The position numbers and the translations under genes were made by a program. A stretch of 64,000 bases of DNA from Colletes latitarsis (lineage: Eukaryota; Arthropoda; Insecta; Hymenoptera; Colletidae), in the NCBI RefSeq assembly GCF_051014445.1, contig NW_027488370.1:7688001-7752000 (forward strand), read 5' to 3'. Below the pieces are notes generated by a model. The model was not told the DNA's origin. It ran no database searches and saw nothing but the letters and a program-made list of their open reading frames with translations. This document shows, piece after piece, positions 22,441 through 33,949 of this stretch (position 1 is the first letter of the stretch; each line of letters starts with the position of its first letter).

Positions 22441-22794
22441 ACTTTCGCAATTTTCGCGTACTTGTTGGACAGATCTAGGGGTTTTTGTGGTTTGGATCCC
22501 GTCGTAATGTGGTTCCACACCTTAGCAGTCAATTAAACCTGGTTGCGATGAATATTTTGGAGAATAACGCTGGTTATGTTTGGGTTAGTTCTGGTATTTG
22601 CAATCATCTGGCTCGTACTTTCGCATTTTTCGCATACTTGTTGGCCAGTTCCTGGGCTTTTTCTGGTTTGGATCACGTAGTAATGTGGTACCACGCCGAA
22701 ACAGGCAATTAAACCTGATTGCGATTAATATTTTAGAGGATAACTCCGGTTATGTCTCGGTTAGGTCTGGTATTTGCCCTCATCTGGCTCGAAC

Positions 22795-22970
22795 TTTCGC
22801 ATTTTTCGCATACTTGTTGGCCAGATCCTGGCATTTTTCTGGTCTGTATCACGTAGTATTGCGGTACCACACCGGAACAGTCAATTAATCCTGGTTGCGA
22901 TTAATATTTTAGAGGATAACGCCGGTTATGACTCGGTTAGGTCTGGGCTTTGGCCTCATCTGGCACGTAC
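22795..22970. repeat. Single-monomer tandem duplication, copy 1
   Basis: This 176-bp monomer and the next one (22,971-23,146) share GTAGTATTGCGG, TTATGACTCGG and GGGCTTTGGCCTC, a combination I see nowhere else. The only difference noticed is GGAACAG near 22,874 against GAAACAG one monomer later. It is a clear example of recent one-monomer duplication. Confidence 0.85.
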
Positions 22971-23146
22971 TTTCGCATTTTTCGCATACTTGTTGGCCAG
23001 ATCCTGGCATTTTTCTGGTCTGTATCACGTAGTATTGCGGTACCACACCGAAACAGTCAATTAATCCTGGTTGCGATTAATATTTTAGAGGATAACGCCG
23101 GTTATGACTCGGTTAGGTCTGGGCTTTGGCCTCATCTGGCACGTAC
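22971..23146. repeat. Single-monomer tandem duplication, copy 2
   Basis: This is the second copy of 22,795-22,970 at offset 176. Homology to the first copy fades in the following monomer, where TTGTTGTCCAGATCC and CCACATAGTGATC appear. Confidence 0.85.
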
Positions 23147-23394
23147 TTTCGCATTTCTCGCATACTTGTTGTCCAGATCCTGGCCTTTTTCTGGCTTGGA
23201 CCACATAGTGATCTGGTACCGCACCGAAACAGTCAATTAATCCTGATTGCGATTAATATTTTAGAGGATAACGCCTGTTATGTCTGGGTTAGTTCTGGTA
23301 TTTGCAATCATCTGGCTCGTAACTTCGCATTTTTCGCCTACTTGTTGGCCAGATCCTGGGCTTTTTCTGGTTTGGATCACGTAGTAATGCGGTA

Positions 23395-24017
23395 CCACAC
23401 CGAAACAGTCAATTAAACCTGGTTGCGATTAATATTTTAGAGGATAACGCTGGTTATGTCTGGGTTAGTTCTGGTATTTGCAATCATCTGGATCATACTT
23501 TCGCAATTTTCGCGTACTCGTTGGCCAGATCTTGGGTTTTTTGTGGTTTGGATCCCGTCATAATGTGGTTCCACACCGAAGCAGTCAATTAAACCTGGTT
23601 GCGATGAATATTTAGGAGGATACAGCCGGTTATGTCTCGGTTAGGTCAGGGATTTGCCCTCATCTGTCTCGTACTTTTCCATTTTTCGCATACTTGTTGG
23701 CCAGATCCTGGCATTTTTCTGGTCTGTATCACGTAGTATTGCGGTACCACACCGAAACAGTCAACTAAACCTGGTTGCGATTAATATTTTAGAGGATAAC
23801 GCTGGTTATGTCTGGGTTAGTTCTGGTATTTGCAATCATCTGGATCATACTTTCGCAATTTTCGCGTACTCGTTGGCCAGATCTTGGGTTTTTTGTGGTT
23901 TGGATCCCGTCGTAATGTGGTTCCACACCGAAGCAGTCAATTAAACCTGGTTGCGATGAATATTTAGGAGGATAACGCCGGTTATGTCTCGGTTAGGTCA
24001 GGGATTTGCCCTCATCT
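23395..24017. repeat. Partial dimer duplication at 352-bp offset
   Basis: About 270 bp at 23,395-23,665 recur at 23,747-24,017. They share ATCTGGATCATACTTTCG, CGCGTACTCG, the five-base change TATTTAGGAGG and GTTAGGTCAGGG. Differences noticed include CGTCATAATG against CGTCGTAATG and GATACAGCC against GATAACGCC. The step equals exactly two monomers. Confidence 0.82.
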
Positions 24018-24519
24018 GGCTCGTACTTTCGCCTTTTTCGCATACTTGTTGGCCAGATCCTGGCCTTTTCCTGGTTTAGATCACGTACTAATGCGGTACC
24101 AGACCGAAACAGTCAATTAATCCTGGTTGCGATTAATATTTTAGAGGATAACGCCGGTTATGTCTCGGTTAGGTCAGGGATTTGCCCTCATCTGGCTCGT
24201 ACTTTCGCATTTTTCGCATACTTGTTGGCCAGATCGTGGCCTTTTTCCGGCTTGGACCACGTAGTAATGTAGTACCACACCGAAACAGTCAATTAAACCT
24301 GGTTGCGATTAATATTTTAGAGGATAACGCTGGTTATGTCTGGGTTAGTTCTGGTATATGCAATCATCTCGCTCATACTTTCGCATTTTTCGCATTCTTG
24401 TGGGCCAGATCCTGTCCTTTTTCTGGCCCGGACCACGTAGTAATGTGGTACCACGCCGAAACAGGCAATTAAACCTGGTTGCGATTAATATTTTAGAGGA
24501 TGACGCCGGTTATGTCTCG

Positions 24520-25051
24520 GTTAGGTCTGGTATTTGCCCTCATCTGGCTCGTACTTTCGCATTTCTCGCATACTTGTTGGCCAGATCCTGGCCTTTTCCT
24601 GGTTTAGATCACGTACTAATGCGGTACCAGACCGAAACAGTCAATTAATCCTGGTTGCGATTAATATTTTAGAGGATAACGCCGGTTATGTCTGGGTTAT
24701 GTCTGGGATTTGCCCCCATCTGGCTCGTACTTTCGCATTTCTCGCATACTTGCTGGCCAGATCCAGGGCTTTTTCTGGGTTGTATCCCGTCGTAATGTGG
24801 TTCCACACCGAAACAGTCAATTAATCCTGGTTGCGATTAATATTTTAGAGGATAACGCTGGTTATGTCTGGTATTTGCAATCATCTGGCTCGTACCTTCG
24901 CATTTTCCGCCTACTTGTTGGCAAGATCCTGGGCTTTTTCTGGTTTGGATCACGTAGTAATGCGGTACCACACCGTAACAGTCAATTGAACCTGGTTGCG
25001 GTTTAGATTTTGCAGGATAACGCCGTTTATGTCTGGGTTAGGTCTGGGATT
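24520..25051. repeat. Copied c-b-d segment from the homogenised block
   Basis: This three-monomer segment matches 16,963-17,494 at offset 7,557. It includes the c monomer (CTGGCCTTTTCCTGG), a b monomer and the d monomer with the same 11-bp deletion (junction 24,868-24,871) and the same GGTTTAGATTTTGCAGG. It differs at few positions (for example TTGCTGGCC near 24,750). On both sides the neighbours differ from those at 17 kb, so the segment was moved about 7.5 kb from, or to, the homogenised block. Confidence 0.9.
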
Positions 25052-25143
25052 TGGCCTCATCTGGCTCATACTTTCGCATTTCTCGCATACTTGTTGGCCA
25101 GATCTAGGGCTTTATCTGGTTTGTATCCCGTCGTAATGTGGTT

Positions 25144-26338
25144 CCACACCGAAACAGTCAATTAAACCTGGGTTCGATTAATATTTTAGAGGATAACGCC
25201 GGTTATGTCTCGGTTAGGTCTGGGATTTGCCCTCATCTGGCTCGTACTTTCGCATTTTTCGCATACTTGTTGGCCAGATCCTGGCATTTTTCTGGTCTGT
25301 ATCACGTAGCAATGCGGTACCACACCGAAACAGTCAATTAAACCTGGTTGCGATTAATATTTTAGATGATAACGCTGGTTATATCTGGGTTAGTTCTGGT
25401 TTTTGCGATCATCTGGCTCATACTTTCGCAATTTTCGCGAACTCGTTGGCCAGATCTTGGGTTTTTTGTGGTTTGGATCCCGTCGTAATGTGGTTCCACA
25501 CCGAAGCAGTCAATTAAACCTGGTTGCGATGAATATTTTGGAGGATAACGCCGGTTATGTCTCGGTTAGGTCTGGGATTTGCCCTCATCTGGCTCGTACT
25601 TTCGCATTTTTCGCATACTAGTTAGCCAGATCGTGGCCTTTTTCCGGCTTGGACCACGTAGTAATTTGGTACCACACCGAAACAGTCAGTAGAAGCTGGT
25701 TGCGATTAATATTTTAGAGGATAACGCCGGTTATGTCTGGGTTAGGTCTGGGATTTGCCCCCATCTGGCTCGTACTTTCGCATTTCTCGCATACTTGTTG
25801 GCCAGATGCGGGGCTTTTTCTGGTTTGTAACCCGTCGTAATGTGGTTCCACACCGAAACAGTCAATTAATCCTGGTTGCGATTAATATTTTAGAGGATAA
25901 CGCTGGTTATGCCTGGGTTAGTTCTGGTATTTGCAATCATCTGGCTCGTAACTTCGCATTTTTCGCCTACTTGTTGGCCAGATCCTGGGCTTTTTCTGGT
26001 TTGGATCACGTAGTAATGCGGTACCACACCGAAACAGTCAATTAAACCTGGTTGCGATTAATATTTTAGAGGATAACGCTGGTTATGTCTGGGTTAGTTC
26101 TGGTATTTGCAATCATCTGGCTCATATTTTCGCAATTTTCGCGTACTCGTTGGCCAGATCTTGGGTTTTTTGTGGTTTGGATCCCGTCGTAATGTGGTTC
26201 CACACCGAAGCAGTCAATTAAACCTGGTTGCGGTTAATATTTTGGAGGATAATGCCGGTTATATCTCGGTTAGTTCTGGGATTTGCCCTCATCTGGCTGG
26301 TACCTTCGCATTTTTCGCATTCTTGTGGGCCAGATCCT
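25144..26338. repeat. Eight-monomer unit Y, copy 3
   Basis: This segment matches about 20,579-21,773 at offset 4,565 (26 monomers less the 11-bp deletion). Shared markers are CTGGGTTCGATT, GGTCTGTATC, TTTTGCGATCATC, ACTAGTTAGCC and a monomer starting GCCCCCATC. Differences include GATGCGGGGC here against GATGCAGGGC. The match ends inside a monomer near 26,338, where TGTCATTTTTCTGGCCCGG replaces the a-type end. Confidence 0.88.
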
Positions 26339-28494
26339 GTCATTTTTCTGGCCCGGTCCACGTAGTAATGTGGTACCACGCCGAAACATGCAATTAAACC
26401 TGGTTGCGATTAATATTTTAGATGATAACGCTGGTTATGTCTCGGTTAGGTCTGGTATTTGCCCTCATCTGGATTATACTTTCGCAATTATCGCGTACTT
26501 GTTGGCCAGATCTTGGGTTTTTTCTGGTTTGTATCCCGTCGTAATGTGGTTCCACACCGAAACAGTCAATTAAACCTGGTTGCGATTAATATTTTAGAGG
26601 ATGACGCTGGTTATGTCTGGGTTAGTTCTGGTATTTGCAATCATCTGTCTCGTACCTACGCTTTTTCCGCCTACTTGTTGGCAAGATCCTGGGCTTTTCT
26701 GGTTTGGATCACGTAGTAATGCGGTACCACACCGAAACAGTCAATTAAACCTGGTTGCGATTAATATTTTAGAGGTTAACGCTGGTTATGTCTGGGTTAG
26801 TTCTGGTATTTGCAATGATCTGGCTCGAACTTTCGCATTTCTCGCATACTTGTTGACCAGATCCTGGCCTTTTCCTGATTTAGATCACGTAGTAATGCGG
26901 TACCACACCGAAACAGTCAATTAAACCTGGTTGCGATTAATATTTTAGAGGATAACGCCGGTTATGTCTCGGTTAGGTCTGGGATTTGCCCTCATCTGTC
27001 TCGTACTTTCGCATTTTTCGCATACTTGTTGGCCAGATCCTGGCATTTTTCTGGTCTGTATCACGTAGTATTGCGGTACCACACCGAAACAGTCAATTAA
27101 TCCTGGTTGCGATTAATATTTTAGAGGATAACGCCGGTTATGTCTCGGTTAGTTCTGGGATTTGTCCTCATCTGGCTAGTACCTTAGCATTTTTCGCCAA
27201 GTTGTTGGCTAGATCCTGAGCTTTTTCTGGTTTGGATCCCGTAATTATGACGCTCCACACCGAAACAGTCAATTAAACCTGGGTCCGATTGATATTTTAG
27301 AGGATAACGCCGGTTATGTCTCGGTTAGGTCTGGGATTTGCCCTCATCTGGCTCGTACTTTCGCATTTTTCACATACTTGTTGGCCAGATCCTGGCCTTT
27401 TTTTGGCTTGGACCAGGTCGTAATGTGGGACCATACTCAAACAGTCAATTAAACCTGGTTGCTATTAATACTTTAGAGGATAACGCTGGTTATGTCTGGG
27501 TTAGTTCTGGTATTTGCAATCATCTGGCTCGTACCTTCGCATTCTCCGCCAACTTGCTGGCAAGATCTTGGGCTTTTTCTGGTTTGGATCACGTAGTAAT
27601 GCGGTACCACACCGAAACAGTCAATTAAACCTGGTTGCGATTAATATTTTAGAGGATAACGCTGGTTATGTCTGGGTTAGTTCTCGTATTTGCAATCATC
27701 TGGCTCATACTTTCGCAATTTTCGCGCACTCTTTGGCCAGATCTTTGGTTTTTTGTGGTTTGGATCCCGTCGTAATGTGTTTCCACACCGAAGCAGTCAA
27801 TTAAACCTGGTTGCGATGAATATTACGGAGGATAACGCCGGTTATGTCTCGGTTAGGTCTGGGATTTGCCCTCATCTGTCTCGTACTTTCGCATTTTTCG
27901 CATACTTGTTGGCCAGATCCTGGCATTTTTCTGGTCTGTATCACGTAGTAATGCGGTACCACACCGTAACAGTCAATTAAACCTGGTTGCGGTTAATATT
28001 TTGGATGATAACGCCGGTTATGTCTGGGTTAGGTCTGGGATTTGCCCTTATCTGGCTCGTACTTTCGCATTTCTCGCATACCTGTTGGCCAGATCCTGGG
28101 CTGTTTCTGGTTTGGATCACGTACTAATGCGGTACCAGACCGAAACAGTCAATTAATCCTGGTTGCGATTAATATTTTAGAGGATAACACCGGTTATGTC
28201 TCTGTTAGTTCTGGGATTTGCCCTCATCTGGCTAGTACCTTCGCATTTTTCGCCTATTTGTTGGCTAGATCCTGAGCTTTTTCTGGTTTGGATCCCGTAA
28301 TAATGACGCTCCACACCGAAACAGTCAATTTAACCTGGGTTCGATTAATATTTTAGAGGATAACGCCGGTTATATCTCTGTTAGGTCTGGGATTTGCCCT
28401 CATCTGGCTCGTACCTTCGCATTTTTCGCATTCTTGTGGGCCAGATCCTGGCCTTTTTCTGGCTGGGATAACGTAGTAATGCGGTACCACACTC
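26339..28494. repeat. Mosaic satellite between Y and X domains
   Basis: Monomers here recur in other places and orders. About 26.3-26.7 kb is matched at 33.15-33.6 kb (offset 6,862), with TTTTCTGGCCCGG, CGCAATTATCGCG and a one-base-short GGGCTTTTCTGG. About 27.48-27.63 kb is matched at 33.82-33.97 kb (offset 6,334), with TTCGCATTCTCCGCC. The GACGCTCC marker is present near 27,249 and 28,304. Nothing non-satellite is seen. Confidence 0.8.
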
Positions 28495-29805
28495 AAACAG
28501 TCAATTAAACCTGGTTGCGATTAATATTTTAGAGGATAGCGCCGGTTATTTCTCGGTTAGGTCTGGGATTTGCCCTCATCTGTCTCCTACTATCACATTT
28601 TTCGCATACTTGTTGGCCAGATCCTGGCCTTTTTCTGGTCTGTATCACGTAGTAATGCGGTACCACACCGAAGCAGTCAATTAAACCTGGTTGCGATTAA
28701 TATTTTAGAGGATAACGCTGGTTATGTCTGGGTTAGTTCTGGTATTTGCAATCAACAGGCTCATACTTTCGCAATTTTCGCGTACTTGTTGGCCAGATCT
28801 TGGGGTTTTTGTGGTTTGGATCCCGTCGTAATGTGGATCCACACCGAAGCAGTCAATTAAACCTGGTTGCGATTAATATTTTAGAGGATAACGCCGGTTA
28901 TGCCTGGGTTAGTTCTGGTATTTGCAATCATCTGGCTCATACTTTCGCAATTTTCGCGTACTTGTTGGCCAGATCTTGGGTTTCTTGTGGTTTGGATCCC
29001 GTCGTAATGTGGATCCACACCGAAGCAGTCAATTAAGCCTGGCTGCGATGAATATTTTAGAGGATAACGCTGCTTATGTTTGGGTTAGTTCTGCTATTTG
29101 CAATCATCTGGCTCGTACTTTCGCATTTCTGGCATACTTGTACGCAGATCCTGGGCTTTTTCTGGTTTGGATCACGTAGTAATGCGGTGCCACACTGAAA
29201 CAGTCAATTAAACCTGGTTGTGATTGACATTTTGGAGGATAACGCCGGTTATGTCACGGTTAGGTCTGGGATTTGCCGTCATCTGGCTCGTATTTTCGCA
29301 TTTTTCGCATACTTGTAGGCCAGATCCTGGCCATTTTTTCTGGCTTGGACCACCTAGTAATGTGGTATCACACTGAAACAGTCAATTAAACCTGGTTGTG
29401 ATTAACATTTTGGAGGATAACGCCGGTTATGTCTCGGTCAGTTCTCGGACTTGCCCTCATCTGGCTCGTACCTTCGCATTTTTCGCCTACTTGTTGGCAA
29501 GATCCTGGGCTTTTTCTGGTTTGGATCACGTAGTAATGCGGTACCACACCGATGCAGTCAATTAAACCTGGTTGCGATTAATATTTTAGAGGATAACGCC
29601 GGTTATGTCTTGGTTAGGTCTGGGATTTGGCCTCATCTGGCTCATACTTTCGCATTTCTCGCATACTTGTTGGCCAGATCCAGGGCTTTATCTGGTTTGT
29701 ATCCCGTCGTAATGTGGTTCCACACCGAAACAGTGAATTAAACCCGGTTGCGATTAATATTTTAGAGGATAACGCCGGTTATGTCTGGGTTAGGTCTGGT
29801 ATTTG
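28495..29805. repeat. Seven-monomer unit X, copy 1
   Basis: The order of monomers X1-X7 is marked by: X1 CTGTCTCCTACTATCAC; X2 and X3 GCAATTTTCGCG with GTGGATCCACACC; X4 TTTCTGGCATACTTGTA with TTAACATTTTGGAGG; X5 CCATTTTTTCTGG and CCACCTAG; X6 GGCAAGATCC with CCGATGCAG; X7 GATTTGGCCTC, GGGCTTTATCTGG and GTGAATTAAACCCGG. The segment is matched at 33,950-35,259, offset 5,454, with very few differences. Confidence 0.88.
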
Positions 29806-30660
29806 CAATCATCAGGCTCATACTTTCGCAATTTTCGCGTACTTGTTGGCCAGATCTTGGGTTTTTTGTGGTTTGGATCCCGTCGTAATGTGGATCCACA
29901 CCGAAGCAGTCAATTAAACCTGGTTGCGATTAATATTTTAGAGGATAACGCTGGTTATGTCTGGGTTAGTTCTGGTATTTGCAATCATCTGGCTCATACT
30001 TTCGCAATTTTCGCGTACTTGTTGGCCAGATCTTGGGTTTCTTGTGGTTTAGATCCCGTCGTCATGTGGATCCACACCGAAGCAGTCAATTAAGCCTGGC
30101 TGCGATGAATATTTTAGAGGATAACGCTGCTTATGTTTGGGTTAGTTCTGCTATTTGCAATCATCTGGCTCGTACTTTCGCATTTCTGGCATACTTGTAG
30201 GCAGATCCTGGGCTTTTTCTGGTTTGGATCACGTAGTAATGCGGTACCACACTGAAACAGTCAATTAAACCTGGTTGTGATTAACATTTTGGAGGATAAC
30301 GTCGGTTATGTCACGGTTAGGTCTGGGATTTGCCGTCATCTGGCTCGTATTTTCGCATTTTTCGCATACTTGTTGGCAAGATCCTGGGCTTTTTCTGGTT
30401 TGGATCACGTAGTAATGCGGTACCACACCGATGCAGTCAATTAAACCTGGTTGCGATTAATATTTTAGAGGATAACGCCGGTTATGTCTTGGTTAGGTCT
30501 GGGATTTGGCCTCATCTGGCTCATACTTTCGCATTTCTCGCATACTTGTTGGCCAGATCCAGGGCTTTATCTGGTTTGTATCCCGTCGTAATGTGGTTCC
30601 ACACCGAAACAGTGAATTAAACCCGGTTGCGATTAATATTTTAGAGGATAACGCCGGTTA
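29806..30660. repeat. Seven-monomer unit X, shortened copy lacking X1 and X5
   Basis: The order X2, X3, X4, X6, X7 follows directly on copy 1. X1 is missing at the start. X5 is missing in the middle, where the X4 end runs into a monomer with an X5-like start (GCCGTCATC) and an X6-like end (TTGTTGGCAAG). The join is therefore a recombinant inside a monomer, leaving the 176-bp grid intact. The same X5-less arrangement recurs at about 38.4-39.1 kb. Confidence 0.85.
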
Positions 30661-31814
30661 TGTCTGGGTTAGGTCTGGGATTTGCCCACATCTGGCTCGT
30701 ACTTTCGCATTTCTCGCATACTTGTTGGCCAGATCCTGGGCTTTTTCTGGTTTAGATCACGTAGTAATGTGGTTCCACACCGAAACAGTCAATTAAACCT
30801 GGTTGCGATTAATATTTTAGACGATAACGCCGGTTATGTCACGGTTAGGTCTGGGATTTGCCGTCATCTGGCTCGAATTTTCGCATTTCTCGCATACTTG
30901 TTGGCCAGATCCTGGGCTTTTTCTGGTTTGGATCACGTAGTAATGTGGTACCACACTGAAACAGTCAATAAAAGCTGGTTCCGATTAGTATTTTATAGGA
31001 TAACGCTGGTTACGTCTGGTTTAGTTCTGGTATTGGCAATCATCTGGCTCGTACCTTCGCATTTTTCGCCTACTTGTTGGCTAGATCCTGGCCTTTTTCT
31101 GGCTTGGACCATGTAGTAATGTGGTATCACACTGAAACAGTCAACTAAACCTGGTTGTGATTAACATTTTGGAGGATAACGCCGGTTATGTCTTGGTTAG
31201 GTCTGGTATTTGCCCTCATCTGGCTCGTACTTTCGTGTTTTTCGCATACTTGTTGGCCAGATCCTGGGCTTTTCCTGGTTCGGATCACGTAGTAATGTGG
31301 TACCACACTGAAACAGTCAATAAAAGCTGGTTCCGATTAGTATCTTACAGGATAACACCGGTTATGTCTGGGTTAGGTCTGGGATTTGCCCTCATCTGGC
31401 TCGTACTTTCGCATTTTCGCATACTTGTTGGCCAGATCCTGGCCTTTTTCTGGCTTGGACCACGTAGTAATGTGGTATCACACTGAAATAGTCAACTAAA
31501 CCTGGTTGTGATTAACATTTTGGAGGATAACGCCGGTTATGTCTTGGTTAGGTCTGGTATTTGCCCTCATCTGGCTCGTACTTTCGCATTTCTCGCATAC
31601 TTGTTGGCCAGATCCTTGCCTTTTCCTGGTTTGGATCACGTAGTAATGCGGTACCACACTGAATCAGTCAATTAAACCTGGTTGTGATTAATATTTTGGA
31701 GATTAACGCTGGTTATGTTTGGGTTAGTTCCGGTATTTGCAACCATCTGGCTGATACTTTCGCATTTTTTGCATACTTGTTGGCCAGATCCAGGGCTTTT
31801 TCTGGTTTGTATCC
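30661..31814. repeat. Satellite with mixed A and B monomers
   Basis: This transition region includes monomers with AGACGATAACG and TCGAATTTTCGC that also occur at about 35.7, 39.2, 42.8, 45.4 and 54.2 kb, and the first example of the TATCTTACAGG variant near 31,342. One-base losses occur at GCATTTTCGC near 31,413. No non-satellite sequence is seen. Confidence 0.78.
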
Positions 31815-32175
31815 CGTCGTAATGTGGTTCCACACCGAAACAGTCAATTAATCCTGGTTGCGATTAATATTTTAGAGGATAACGCCGGTTATGTCTCGGT
31901 TAGTTCTAGGATTTGCCCTCGTCTGGAAAGTACCTTCGCATTTTTCGCCTACTTATTGGCTAGATCCTGAGCTTTTTCTGGTTTGAATCCCGTAATAATG
32001 ACGCTCCACACCGAAACAGTCAACTAAACCTGGTTGCGATTAATATTTTAGAGGATAACGCTGGTTATATCTGGGTTAGTTCTGGTATTTGCGATCATCT
32101 GGCTCATACTTTCGCAATTTTCGCGAACTCGTTGGCCAGATCTTGGGTTTTTTGTGGTTTGGATCCCGTCGTAAT
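31815..32175. repeat. Two-monomer segment repeated five monomers later, copy 1
   Basis: This stretch and 32,695-33,055 match at offset 880 (5 x 176). They share CTCGTCTGGAAAGTACC, GTTTGAATCCCG with GACGCTCC, and TTTGCGATCATC. The flanks resemble unit Y with its GGTCTGTATC monomer removed, and 32.1-32.6 kb continues as unit Y (ACTAGTTAGCC near 32,303, GATGCAGGGC near 32,492). Confidence 0.82.
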
Positions 32176-32694
32176 GTGGTTCCACACCGAAGCAGTCAAT
32201 TAAACCTAGTTGCGATGAATATTTTGGAGGATAACGCCGGTTATGTCTCGGTTAGGTCTGGGATTTGCCCTCATCTGGCTCGTACTTTCGCATTTTTCGC
32301 CTACTAGTTAGCCAGATCGTGGCCTTTTTCCGGCTTGGACCACGTAGTAATTTGGTACCACACCGAAACAGCCAATAGAAGCTGGTTGCGATTAATATTT
32401 TAGAGGATAACGCCGGTTATGCCTGGGTTAGGTCTGGGATTTGCCCCCATCTGGCTCGTACTTTCGCATTTCTCGCATACTTGTTGGCCAGATGCAGGGC
32501 TTTTTCTGGTTTGTATCCCGTCGTAATGTGGTTCCACACCGAAACAGTCAATTAATCCTGGTTGCGATTAATATTTTAGAGGATAACGCTGGTTATGTCT
32601 GGGTTAGTTCTGGTATTTGCGATCATCTGGCTCATACTTTCGCAATTTTCGCGAACTCGTTGGCCAGATCTTGGGTTTTTTGTGGTTTGGATAA
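32176..32694. repeat. Unit Y fragment between the two 880-bp-offset copies
   Basis: These monomers follow 20,925-21,330 in order, including ACTAGTTAGCC and GATGCAGGGC. They then join a monomer with GCGATCATC and GGATAACGTCG. The fragment lacks the GGTCTGTATC monomer seen in the full unit. Confidence 0.8.
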
Positions 32695-33055
32695 CGTCGT
32701 AATGTGGTTCCACACCGAAACAGTCAATTAATCCTGGTTGCGATTAATATTTTAGAGGATAACGCCGGTTATGTCTCGGTTAGTTCTGGGATTTGCCCTC
32801 GTCTGGAAAGTACCTTCGCATTTTTCGCCTACTTGTTGGCTAGATCCTGAGCTTTTTCGGGTTTGAATCCCGTAATAATGACGCTCCACACCGAAACAGT
32901 CAACTAAACCTGGTTGCGATTAATATTTTAGAGGATAACGCTGGTTATATCTGGGTTAGTTCTGGTATTTGCGATCATCTGGCTCATACTTTCGCAATTT
33001 TCGCGAACTCGTTGGCCAGATCTTGAGTTTTTTGTGGTTTGGATCCCGTCGTAAT
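32695..33055. repeat. Two-monomer segment repeated five monomers later, copy 2
   Basis: This is the second copy of 31,815-32,175. Differences seen include GTTCTGGG for GTTCTAGG, ACTTGTTGG for ACTTATTGG, and TTTTTCGGGTTTG for TTTTTCTGGTTTG. The last creates a short CGGG...CCCG dyad at 32,858-32,872. Confidence 0.82.
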
Positions 33056-33949
33056 TTGGTACCACACCGAAACAGTCAACTAAACCTGGTTGCGGTTAAT
33101 ATTTTGGAGGATAACGCCGGTTATATCTCGGTTAGGTCTGGGATTTGCCCTCATCTTGCTCGTACCTTCGCATTTTTCGCATTCTTGTGGGCCAGATCCT
33201 GTCCTTTTTCTGGCCCGGTCCACGTAGTAATGTGGTACCACGCCGAAACAGGCAATTAAACCTGGTTGCGATTAATATTTTAGAGGATAACGCTGGTTAT
33301 GTCTCGGTTAGGTCTGGTATTTGCCCTCATCTGGATCATACTTTCGCAATTATCGCGTGCTTGTTGGCCAGATCTTGGGTTTTTTCTGGTTTGTATCCCG
33401 TCGTAATGTGGTTCCACACCGAAACAGTCAATTAATCCTGGTTGCGATTAATAGTTTAGAGGATAACGCTGGTTATGTCTGGGTTAGTTCTGGTATTTGC
33501 AATCATCTGTCTCGTACCTTCGCATTTTCCGCCTACTTGTTGGCAAGATCCTGGGCTTTTCTGGTTTGGATCACGTAGTAATGCGGTACCACACCGTAAC
33601 AGTCAATTAAACCTGGTTGCGCTTAATATTTTGGAGGATAACGCCGGTTATGTCTGGGTTAGGTCTGGGATATGCCCTCATCTGATTCGTACTTTCGCAT
33701 TCTTCGCATACTTGTTGTCCAGATCCTGGCCTTTTTCTGGCTTGGACCACGTAGTGATGTGGTACCACACCGAAACAGTCAATTAAACCTGGTTGCGATT
33801 AATATTTTAGAGGATAACGCTGGTTATGGCTGGGTTAGTTCTGGTATTTGCAATCATCTGGCTCGTACCTTCGCATTCTCCGCCAACTTGCTGGCAAGAT
33901 CTTGGGCTTTTTCTGGTTTGGATCACGTAGTAATGCGGTACCACATCGA
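33056..33949. repeat. Mosaic satellite matching 26-28 kb
   Basis: About 33,145-33,600 follows 26,283-26,738 at offset 6,862, and about 33,820-33,965 follows 27,486-27,631 at offset 6,334. The change in offset is three monomers, so a three-monomer gain or loss separates the two regions. No other sequence is present. Confidence 0.8.

Larger units (their letters stand above)
22441..24519. repeat. Satellite with local monomer and dimer duplications
   Basis: This region links unit Y to the copied c-b-d segment. It contains a one-monomer tandem duplication (22,795-22,970 and 22,971-23,146) and a partial dimer duplication (about 23,395-23,665 and 23,747-24,017). The remaining monomers are mixed types also seen elsewhere, such as TTTTCTGGCCCGG near 24,420. 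No other sequence is present. Confidence 0.82.

Noticed and set aside
32858..32872. tRNA T-arm or polymerase III B-box-like sequence CGGGTTTGAATCCCG
   Set aside because: It arises from one T-to-G change in a local monomer copy. There is no correctly spaced A box, acceptor stem or anticodon arm around it, and the usual monomer reads TTTGGATCCCG.
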